DNA from: Lysobacter_K koreensis | GTDB taxonomy: Bacteria > Pseudomonadota > Gammaproteobacteria > Xanthomonadales > Xanthomonadaceae | Length of the DNA stretch: 64,000 nt | Reading direction: 5' to 3' | Assembly (NCBI RefSeq): GCF_042677045.1 | Contig: NZ_JBHTIH010000002.1 | Location: 1 to 64,000, forward strand | Shown: positions 42,755-50,351 of the stretch, one piece after another | How positions within the stretch are numbered: the first letter of the stretch is position 1 | Layout: each line of letters starts with the position of its first letter | Position numbers and translations under genes: made by a program | Notes under the pieces: generated by a model | Databases searched by the model: none | What the model saw: the letters and a program-made list of their open reading frames with translations, nothing else | Told to the model about the DNA's origin: nothing

Positions 42755-43606
42755 TCAGAAGCCCAGCAGGGCCTTGCCGAGGGCGAACACCGGCAAGGCC
42801 GCGAGCACGCCATCGATGCGGTCGAGAATGCCGCCATGCCCCGGGATCAGGTCGCCCGAATCCTTGACGCCCGCGTGGCGCTTGAGCAGGCTCTCGAACA
42901 GGTCGCCGACCACCGAGAACAGCACCGCGGCCAGCGCCACCAGCGCGACCGCCGGCAGCTGCGACGGTGGCGCGCCGGCGAACTGCGAGAACGCCATGCC
43001 AACCACGATGCCGGCGACCACGCCGCCGACCAGGCCCTCGATGGTCTTGTTGGGGCTGACCAGCGGCGCCAGCTTGCGGCTGCCGAATACCCGGCCGCCG
43101 AACTTGCGTCCGGCGAAATAGGCGCCGGTGTCCGCGGCCCAGACGATCGCGAGCGCGGTCAGCAGCCAGCGGTGACCGTTGGGCTCCTCGGCATGGATCC
43201 ACGCCAGCGCGCACCACGCCGGGATCACCGCCAGCGCGCCGGCGGCGAGCTTGAACACACGCGCATGGGTGTCGTGGTCGCTGGCGAACTTGTAACGGCC
43301 CAGCCACAGCAGGGCCAGCAACCACCAGATCACGCCGATCACCGACGCAAGCTTGAACAGCACCAAGGTGAAGCCCGCGCTCCAGCGCGACGCCCACACG
43401 ATCGCCACCATCACCCCCAGGTTGGCGACCAGCAGCACCGTCCGCGCCAGGGTGTCGTCGATCTCGGCCAGGTCGAACCATTCCCACAGGCCTGCCAGGA
43501 ACAGCACCGCGGCCAGCGCCATCATCCACTCGGTGGGCAACAACAGGATCGCCGCGATCGCGACGGGGGCCATCACCAGGGCGGCGAGGAAGCGGGTTCG
43601 GGTCAT
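42755..43606 (-). CDS. cdsA: Phosphatidate cytidylyltransferase
   Basis: The product has 283 residues with about eight membrane segments. SPNKTIEGLVGGVVAG and the C-terminal signature SVVGDLFESLLKRHAGVKDS, continued by GDLIPGHGGILDRIDG, identify CdsA. It makes CDP-diacylglycerol for all phospholipids. It is followed by dxr after 27 nt, as in the classic uppS-cdsA-dxr-rseP order. Confidence 0.96.
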   Translation of the reverse strand: MTRTRFLAALVMAPVAIAAILLLPTEWMMALAAVLFLAGLWEWFDLAEIDDTLARTVLLVANLGVMVAIVWASRWSAGFTLVLFKLASVIGVIWWLLALLWLGRYKFASDHDTHARVFKLAAGALAVIPAWCALAWIHAEEPNGHRWLLTALAIVWAADTGAYFAGRKFGGRVFGSRKLAPLVSPNKTIEGLVGGVVAGIVVGMAFSQFAGAPPSQLPAVALVALAAVLFSVVGDLFESLLKRHAGVKDSGDLIPGHGGILDRIDGVLAALPVFALGKALLGF

Positions 43607-43661
43607 TCAGCAATCTCATCATGGATACGGCACCCGGATATCGCGAGTGCCTTCCAATTTC

Positions 43662-43703
43662 CCTCCCTCGCAACGCGGGGGTGGGCAAGGGTGGGGGGAG
43701 TTG
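43662..43703. repeat. Weak palindromic repeat, CCCTCCC family
   Basis: TTCCCTCCCTCGCAACGCGG then GGGTGGGCAAGGGTGGGGGGAG in the uppS-cdsA gap is a worn relative of the CCCCTCC-type repeats at 7769-7934. Its arms pair only in part. Confidence 0.45.
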
Positions 43704-43720
43704 ATTCGGCCGATCTCAAG

Positions 43721-44476
43721 CTAGGTTGGTTCCGAACCGATAGGCATGGCCGCGACCTGGGCGCCGGTCAGGCCGAATCGGCGTTCGCGGCTTGCATAGT
43801 CATCCAGGGCGCGCCGCAGTGTCGCCGCATCCAGCTCCGGCCACAACGTTTCGGTGAACCACAGTTCGGTGTAGGCCAACTGCCAGAGCAGGAAGTTGCT
43901 GATCCGGAAGTCGCCGCCGGTGCGGATGAACAGATCCGGCGCGGGCAGCTCCGCCAACGCCATGCGCGAGGCGAGCGCGGCTTCGTCGATGGCCTCGGGC
44001 GCCAGCCGGCCGGCGGCCACGTCGAGTGCCAGCGACCGGGCCGCCTGCGCGATGTCCCAGCGTCCGCCGTAGCTGGCAGCGACGGTCAGGTGCAGGCGCG
44101 TGTTGGCCAGGGTGCGCGATTCGGCCGTGGCCATCTGCCGGCGGATCGGTTCGGCGAAGCGCTCGCGCTCGCCGATGAAGCGCACCCGCACGCCGCGGCG
44201 GTCGAGTTCGTCGACTTCGCGTTCGAGCGCGTTGAGGAACAGCTTCATCAACGCGCCGACCTCGTCCTCGGGCCGGCCCCAGTTCTCGCTGGAGAACGCG
44301 AACAGGGTCAGCGCCTCGATGCCCTGTTCGAGGCAGAAATCGATGCAGACGTTGACCGCGCGCGCGCCGGCGCGGTGACCGATCACGCGCGGGCGGCGAC
44401 GGCGCTGCGCCCAGCGTCCGTTGCCATCCATGATGACGGCCAGGTGGCGCGGGAGGCGTGCAGGGGCGGTGGGCAT
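43721..44476 (-). CDS. uppS: Undecaprenyl diphosphate synthase
   Basis: The product has 251 residues. HLAVIMDGNGRWAQRRRRPR (catalytic Asp in MDGNGRWA), LTLFAFSSENWGRP and DLFIRTGGDFRISNFLLWQL then AYTELWF are the cis-prenyltransferase blocks. It extends FPP to C55 for peptidoglycan and O-antigen carriers. The ATG at 44476 puts the motif at residue 15; the frame stays open further upstream to an ATG at 44554. Confidence 0.96.
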   Translation of the reverse strand: MPTAPARLPRHLAVIMDGNGRWAQRRRRPRVIGHRAGARAVNVCIDFCLEQGIEALTLFAFSSENWGRPEDEVGALMKLFLNALEREVDELDRRGVRVRFIGERERFAEPIRRQMATAESRTLANTRLHLTVAASYGGRWDIAQAARSLALDVAAGRLAPEAIDEAALASRMALAELPAPDLFIRTGGDFRISNFLLWQLAYTELWFTETLWPELDAATLRRALDDYASRERRFGLTGAQVAAMPIGSEPT

Positions 44477-44663
44477 GGCGCCGATGGGGGAACCTGTGGG
44501 TCGGGAGGTTGCGAGGCGGGATACGGATTCGCGCGATGGTCGCGCTCGGGGCATGCGTCTGGACGCACTCGCCGCAGCGCTCGTGTAGCGGACCTGCGGC
44601 GCGCGGATAAGTTCAGCGCTGATCGCGATCCTGCCCGGGTCGCGCCGGCCGGATCGCGGTGGA

Positions 44664-45221
44664 TCAGACCGCCATCAGCTCCTGTTCCTTGGCACGCACC
44701 ACCTCGTCGACGTTCTTGATCGCGTCATCGGTGACCTTCTGGATCTCCAGTTCGCTGCGGCTGGCCTCGTCCTCGGTGATCTGCTTCTCCTTCAGCAGTT
44801 CCTTGACCTGGCTGTTGGCGTCTCGGCGGATGTTGCGGATCGCGACCTTGGCGTCCTCGCCACCGGCGTGCACGTGCTTGGACAACTCCTTGCGGCGCTC
44901 CTCGGTCAGCGGCGGCAGGTTGAGGCGGATCACGGTGCCGGCGGTATTCGGGGTGATCCCCAGGTCGGAGGCAAGGATGGCTTTCTCGACCGGGCCGACC
45001 ATCTGCTTTTCCCACGGCGTGATCGTCAGCGAACGCGAATCGGTGACCGAGACGCTGGCGACCTGGGTCAGCGGCATGTCGGAGCCGTAGTAGTTCACCT
45101 TGAGGTGATCGACCAGCGCGGTCGAGGCGCGCCCGGTGCGGACCTTGACCAGGTCGTGGCGAAAGGCTTCGACGCTTTTGGCCATGCGGGTCTGGGCGTC
45201 TTTCTTGATGTCGTTGAGCAT
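44664..45221 (-). CDS. frr: Ribosome recycling factor
   Basis: The product has 185 residues, the exact family length. MLNDIKKDAQTRMAKSVEAF, RTGRASTALVDHLKVNYYGS, PLTQVASVSVTDSRSLTITP and NIRRDANSQVKELLKEKQIT are all RRF blocks. With EF-G it splits post-termination ribosomes. pyrH, its normal upstream neighbour, is separated from it by a cation transporter gene. Confidence 0.97.
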   Translation of the reverse strand: MLNDIKKDAQTRMAKSVEAFRHDLVKVRTGRASTALVDHLKVNYYGSDMPLTQVASVSVTDSRSLTITPWEKQMVGPVEKAILASDLGITPNTAGTVIRLNLPPLTEERRKELSKHVHAGGEDAKVAIRNIRRDANSQVKELLKEKQITEDEASRSELEIQKVTDDAIKNVDEVVRAKEQELMAV

Positions 45222-45324
45222 CGCGCGCTCCGATCTGGTGACTGAATCGCGCGATTATAGGCGAATCGCCGTGGGCAGCCGCCGCGGTGCCGCGATCGGG
45301 TCGTCGGGGAGGCCGTCCCGGGCG

Positions 45325-46248
45325 CTAATGCCCGTGCGGCGCGCGGTCGTGGCGGTCGTGCTCGCAGGCCTGGCCATGTTCGACCTGCAGGGTGGGGTGG
45401 TTGATGCCGAAGCGGTGATCGAGCGCGTGGTTGAGGCGGTCGATGAACGCGTCGTGCTCGTCGTCATGGGGGCGGACCAGGTGCGCGGTCATCGCGATCT
45501 CGCCGGCACCCAGCGACCAGATGTGCAGGTGGTGCACCGCGGTGACGCCGGGCTGCGCCGCGAGGAACTCGCGTACCTGCGTCTGATCGATCGCTCGCGG
45601 CACCGCATCCATCGCCGCGTCGAAGCTCTCGCGCAGCAGCCCGAACGCGCCGATCGCCACCACCGCACCGATCAGCAGCGCCGTGGCCGGATCCAGCCAG
45701 GTCCATCCCAGCCACCACATGCCCGCACCGGCGATCACCGCGGCCAGCGACACGGCCGCATCGGCCACCAGGTGCAGGAATGCGCCGCGGCGGTTGAGGT
45801 CGTGGGCGTGGCCATCGCGAACGAACCACGCCGCGCCCAGGTTGACCGCGATGCCCAGTGCCGCCACCAGCATCACCGGTAGCGCCGGGATCTCCGGCGG
45901 GGCAGTGAAACGCCTGACGGCTTCCCAACTCAACGCGCCCGCGAACGCCACCAGCAGCAACGCGTTGGCCAGCGGCGACAACAGCGTCGCGCGCCGCCAG
46001 CCGTAGGTGTGGCGGTCGGTCGGGGCGCGCTTGGCGATTACCGCCGCGCCCCAGGCCAGCCCCAGGCCGAGCACATCGCCAAGGTTATGCAGCGCGTCGG
46101 ACAGCAGCGCCAGCGAATTAGTGGCGAAGCCGTAGCCGGCCTCGATCGCGGTGTAGGCCAGGTTGATCAGGGTGATCGCGGCAAACGCGCGGGTGCCGCT
46201 GGCGAAGCCGTGGTCGTGGCTGTGCGAATGGCTGTGCGAATGACTCAT
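45325..46248 (-). CDS. Cation diffusion facilitator (CzcD/ZitB-like) transporter
   Basis: The product has 307 residues with six membrane helices. The N terminus is a His/Ser repeat (MSHSHSHSHSHDHG), the metal site shows SDALHNLGDVLGLGLAW (HxxxD) in helix 2 and HLVADAAVSLAAV in helix 5, and a C-terminal cytoplasmic domain ends in another His/Asp-rich tail (CEHDRHDRAPHGH). The family exports Zn, Co or Cd by proton antiport. It stands between pyrH and frr, which are adjacent in most relatives, and REP-like repeats flank it on the pyrH side; it looks like an insertion into that operon. Confidence 0.92.
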   Translation of the reverse strand: MSHSHSHSHSHDHGFASGTRAFAAITLINLAYTAIEAGYGFATNSLALLSDALHNLGDVLGLGLAWGAAVIAKRAPTDRHTYGWRRATLLSPLANALLLVAFAGALSWEAVRRFTAPPEIPALPVMLVAALGIAVNLGAAWFVRDGHAHDLNRRGAFLHLVADAAVSLAAVIAGAGMWWLGWTWLDPATALLIGAVVAIGAFGLLRESFDAAMDAVPRAIDQTQVREFLAAQPGVTAVHHLHIWSLGAGEIAMTAHLVRPHDDEHDAFIDRLNHALDHRFGINHPTLQVEHGQACEHDRHDRAPHGH

Positions 46249-46288
46249 CGGCCGATCGTGCCACGCGGGCGTGGCCGGATACCATCGT

Positions 46289-46359
46289 GTAGGGCGGGTT
46301 TCAACCCGCCGGTCTGGCAGTGCTGTAACCCGATCGGCGGGTCGAAAACCCCGCCCTAC
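46289..46359. repeat. Paired REP-like palindrome, GTAGGGCGGG family
   Basis: GTAGGGCGGGTTTCAACCCG at 46289 and an inverted copy ending GAAAACCCCGCCCTAC at 46359. The right copy overlaps the end of pyrH: the TAG stop of pyrH (46356-46358) is the TAG of this repeat. Confidence 0.85.
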
Positions 46360-47087
46360 CGCGCCTCGTTGCGCCCCTGCACCAGCGTGCCGATGTTCTC
46401 TCCACGCAGGATCTTCAGCAGTTCGCCGGGCTGGCTCATGTCGAAGATCCGCAACGGCAGGTCGCTGTCACGCGCCAGCGCGAACGCGGCGGTGTCCATC
46501 ACCTGCAGGTCGCGGGCGATGACCTCGTCATAGCTGAGGCGGTCGAAGCGCACCGCGTCGGCGTGCTTCTTCGGATCCTTGTCGTAGACGCCATCGACCT
46601 TGGTCGCTTTCAGCAGCAGGTCGGCGCCGATCTCGATGCCACGCAGGGCGGCGCCCGAATCGGTGGTGAAGAACGGGCTGCCGACGCCGGCGGCGAAAAT
46701 CACCAGCCGACCTTTCTCCAGGTGGCGGATCGCGCGGCGGCGGATGTAGTCCTCGCACACGTCGTTGATCTTGATCGCGCTCATTACCCGCGCCTTGGCG
46801 CCGAGTTTCTCCAGCGCGTCCTGCATCGCCAGCGCGTTGATCACGGTGGCCAGCATGCCCATCTGGTCGCCGGTCACCCGGTCCATTCCGCCGGCCGCAA
46901 GCCCCGCGCCGCGGAAGATGTTGCCGCCGCCGAGCACCAGCGCGACCTCGGCGCCCGCCTGCTGGGCTTCGATCACCTCGCGCGCCAAGCGCCCGATCAC
47001 CTTCGGATCGATGCCGTAGTCCTCGTCCCCCATCAACGCCTCGCCGGACAACTTCAACAGGATGCGGCGGTAGGCGAGCTGGGACAT
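46356..47087 (-). CDS. pyrH: UMP kinase
   Basis: The product has 243 residues. RILLKLSGEALMGDEDYGID, VALVLGGGNIFRGAGLAAGG, RVTGDQMGMLATVINALAMQ and FAAGVGSPFFTTDSGAALRG are the amino-acid-kinase fold blocks of bacterial UMP kinases. It phosphorylates UMP and is GTP-activated and UTP-inhibited. The last residues (GRNEAR) run into the palindromic repeat that supplies its stop codon. tsf and rpsB lie upstream, separated by a strong terminator hairpin, so pyrH likely has its own promoter in 47088-47289. Confidence 0.97.
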   Translation of the reverse strand: MSQLAYRRILLKLSGEALMGDEDYGIDPKVIGRLAREVIEAQQAGAEVALVLGGGNIFRGAGLAAGGMDRVTGDQMGMLATVINALAMQDALEKLGAKARVMSAIKINDVCEDYIRRRAIRHLEKGRLVIFAAGVGSPFFTTDSGAALRGIEIGADLLLKATKVDGVYDKDPKKHADAVRFDRLSYDEVIARDLQVMDTAAFALARDSDLPLRIFDMSQPGELLKILRGENIGTLVQGRNEAR

Positions 47088-47289
47088 GGGGACCTCGTGG
47101 GGGAAGCAAACGCCGGGATTGTAGCCGATGCCCCCTCGCGTGCGCCGCGGCGCCCAGCGGGTTGCGGCATGCCTCGCAGCGAGGCGGCAAGCCTGATTGG
47201 CGCATTGCGACGCGATAGCGCGGCAGTCCGGATGGGGTGCGGCGCCGCAAGCCGGGCGGGTCTGCTTGGCAACAAGCCCGACTAAAGAG

Positions 47290-47315
47290 AAAGGCCGCGG
47301 AATTCCGCGGCCTTT
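47290..47315 (-). terminator. Intrinsic terminator after tsf
   Basis: AAAGGCCGCGG and its perfect reverse complement CCGCGGCCTTT meet at a central AATT, so the whole 26 nt is a palindrome; the minus-strand transcript continues TCTCTTTAGT, and TTTTTTG follows on the plus strand. It lies 25 nt past the tsf stop and should separate rpsB-tsf from pyrH. The rest of the gap (47088-47289) shows nothing else I can assign. Confidence 0.88.
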
Positions 47316-47339
47316 TTTGTCTCGCTTGCAACCGGTGGC

Positions 47340-48209
<870 letters not shown>

Positions 48210-48328
48210 GGGGATAGCCTCGAATCAGTTGTCGTTGCCAGCGTGGCGCGGGCCTGCGGATGTTCCGGGTTACGGAAGGCAGGTTCGTCGCGCTGGCGGT
48301 GACAGGAATGGGGATGGTGCGAACAACG

Positions 48329-48360
48329 CATGCAGCCGCGCACGGTGGCGCGGCTGCATG
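48329..48360 (-). other. Perfect 13-bp hairpin between rpsB and tsf
   Basis: CATGCAGCCGCGC (48329-48341) and GCGCGGCTGCATG (48348-48360) are exact reverse complements around a 6-nt loop. There is no U-run, so it is more likely a partial attenuator, RNase site or stability element in the rpsB-tsf transcript than a full terminator. It begins 9 nt after the rpsB stop. Confidence 0.8.
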
Positions 48361-48369
48361 ACAGCGGGC

Positions 48370-49248
48370 TTACTCGGCCGCCGGAGCGTCCGCGGCGGGA
48401 GCGGCTTCTTCGGTGGTCGCAGCAGCGTCGGCGGCCTTGGCCGGAGCTGGGCCCTTCTTGGCCGGGGCGCGGCCACGCGGGGCGGCCTTGCGGTCTTCCT
48501 TGGCGACCGGGTTGCCCTCGGCGTCCAGCTCGACCATGTCCTCGTCGCGCACGCCGACCATCGGCGCGGCGGCCTTGCCTTCCAGCACGGCGTCGGCGGC
48601 GGCACGGGCGTACAGCTGCACGGCGCGGATCGCGTCGTCGTTGCCCGGGATCGCGTAGTCGACCAGCTCCGGGTTGTAGTTGGTGTCGACCACGGCGATG
48701 ACCGGGATGCCGAGCGTCTTGGCTTCCTTGATCGCGATGTCTTCGTGGCCGATGTCGATCACGAACAGCGCGTCGGGCAGGCGGTTCATTTCCTTGATGC
48801 CGCCCAGCGAGGCGAGCTTCTTCTCACGCTCGCGGCGCAGGCTGAGCACTTCGTGCTTGACCAGCTTCTCGAAGGTGCCGTCGGTCTCGGCCGCTTCCAG
48901 TTCCTTCAGGCGCTGCACCGACTTCTTCACCGTGGCGAAGTTGGTCAGGGTGCCGCCCAGCCAACGCTGGTTCATGTACGGCATGCCGCAACGCTCGGCC
49001 TCTTCCTTGATCGACTCGCGCGCGCTGCGCTTGGTGCCGAGGAACAGGATCATGCCGCGCTTCTGGGCGATGCCCGAGAGGAAGTTCATCGCGTCGTTGA
49101 ACAGCGGAACGGTCTTCTCGAGGTTGATGATGTGGATCTTGCCGCGGGCGCCGAAGATGTACGGACCCATCTTCGGGTTCCAGTAACGGGTCTGGTGGCC
49201 GAAGTGGACGCCGGCTTCCAGCATCTGGCGCATGGTGATCTGGGGCAT
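48370..49248 (-). CDS. rpsB: 30S ribosomal protein S2
   Basis: The product has 292 residues, about 50 longer than the usual 241. MRQMLEAGVHFGHQTRYWNP, RWLGGTLTNFATVKKSVQRL and PVIAVVDTNYNPELVDYAIP then GNDDA are S2 signatures. The extra length is a C-terminal Ala/Lys/Pro/Glu-rich tail (from GNPVAKEDRKAAPRGRAPAK to the end), low in complexity and probably disordered. The ATG at 49248 fits homologues; the frame stays open upstream into the leader. Confidence 0.96.
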   Translation of the reverse strand: MPQITMRQMLEAGVHFGHQTRYWNPKMGPYIFGARGKIHIINLEKTVPLFNDAMNFLSGIAQKRGMILFLGTKRSARESIKEEAERCGMPYMNQRWLGGTLTNFATVKKSVQRLKELEAAETDGTFEKLVKHEVLSLRREREKKLASLGGIKEMNRLPDALFVIDIGHEDIAIKEAKTLGIPVIAVVDTNYNPELVDYAIPGNDDAIRAVQLYARAAADAVLEGKAAAPMVGVRDEDMVELDAEGNPVAKEDRKAAPRGRAPAKKGPAPAKAADAAATTEEAAPAADAPAAE

Positions 49249-49574
49249 TGCTGTAACTCCAAGGCAGTGGAACCGGCCGCCGGATCGGGTAATGGCGACT
49301 GCCCCCGGGTTTGGACGGGGACTAGGTTCCGGGGTTGGGCCTCCCCGCTGCGCCGTGACCGAACCCTCTTGCGAAGGCACCCCGGCACGGGCTGTGGCAG
49401 CGGGTGTGAATTCACCGGTGACGCCCGGCGTGGGCGGCGTGGCAGGTACGGGACCGGCCACAAAGCCGTCGGATTGTAGCCGGCTGGGCAGGTGGAGGGC
49501 AACTCAAGGCCGGCTGGAGGCGTGGCAAGCCCCTGAATGGGGCGCTGAAATGGCGATTCAGGCGATAATGCCGC
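49249..49574. promoter_or_regulatory. Divergent region between rpsB and map
   Basis: A 326-base gap that must hold the rpsB-tsf promoter and leader and the map promoter. GCGATAATG at 49562, just before the map start, looks like a -10 element, but I see no matching -35. S2 leader autoregulation is known in other gammaproteobacteria; I could not recognise its structure here. Confidence 0.35.
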
Positions 49575-50351
49575 ATGGCCATCACCATCAAGACCCCCGA
49601 AGAGATCGAGCAGATGCGCGTCGCCGGCCGCCTGGCCGCCGAAGTCCTGCAGATCATCGCCCCGCACGTCAAACCCGGCGTCACCACCGAGGCGCTGGAC
49701 CAGATCTGCCACGACTACATCGTCAACGTGCAGCAGGCGATCCCGGCCAACGTCGGCTACAAGGGCTTCCCCAAGACCGTGTGCACCTCGGTCAACAACG
49801 TGATCTGCCACGGCATCCCCAGCGACGCCAAGGTCCTCAAGGACGGCGACATCGTCAACATCGACGTCACCGTGATCAAGGACGGCTGGCACGGCGATAC
49901 CAGCCGCATGTACGTGGTCGGCGCGCCGTCGGTTATGGCCAGGCGCCTGGTCGACGTGACCCGCGAGGCGATGTTCCGCGGCATCCGCATGGTCAAGCCG
50001 GGCGCGACCCTGGGCGACATCGGCGCGGCGATCCAGGCCTACGCCGAATCCGAGCGCTTCAGCGTGGTGCGCGAGTACTGCGGCCACGGCATCGGCCGCG
50101 TCTACCACGAGGACCCGCAGGTGCTGCATTACGGCCGCGCCGGCGAGGGGCTGGTGCTGAAGCCGGGCATGACGTTCACCATCGAGCCGATGATCAACGA
50201 GGGCCAGCGCCACACCAAGCTGCTGCCCGACGGCTGGACCGTGGTGACCAAGGACCGCAAGCTCTCGGCGCAGTGGGAGCACACCATCGCCGTGACCGAC
50301 ACCGGCGTCGAGATCCTCACGCGGCTGCCGGGCGACGACAACGACCTATGA
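49575..50351 (+). CDS. map: Type I methionine aminopeptidase
   Basis: The product has 258 residues. The metal ligands of the pita-bread fold are visible: DGDIVNIDVTVIKDGWHGDT with two Asp, CGHGIGRVYHEDPQV with His, TFTIEPMINEG with Glu, and a final Glu in SAQWEHTIAVTDTGVEIL. It removes N-terminal Met from nascent proteins. It diverges from rpsB and its stop overlaps the glnD start (ATGA). Confidence 0.97.
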   Translation: MAITIKTPEEIEQMRVAGRLAAEVLQIIAPHVKPGVTTEALDQICHDYIVNVQQAIPANVGYKGFPKTVCTSVNNVICHGIPSDAKVLKDGDIVNIDVTVIKDGWHGDTSRMYVVGAPSVMARRLVDVTREAMFRGIRMVKPGATLGDIGAAIQAYAESERFSVVREYCGHGIGRVYHEDPQVLHYGRAGEGLVLKPGMTFTIEPMINEGQRHTKLLPDGWTVVTKDRKLSAQWEHTIAVTDTGVEILTRLPGDDNDL

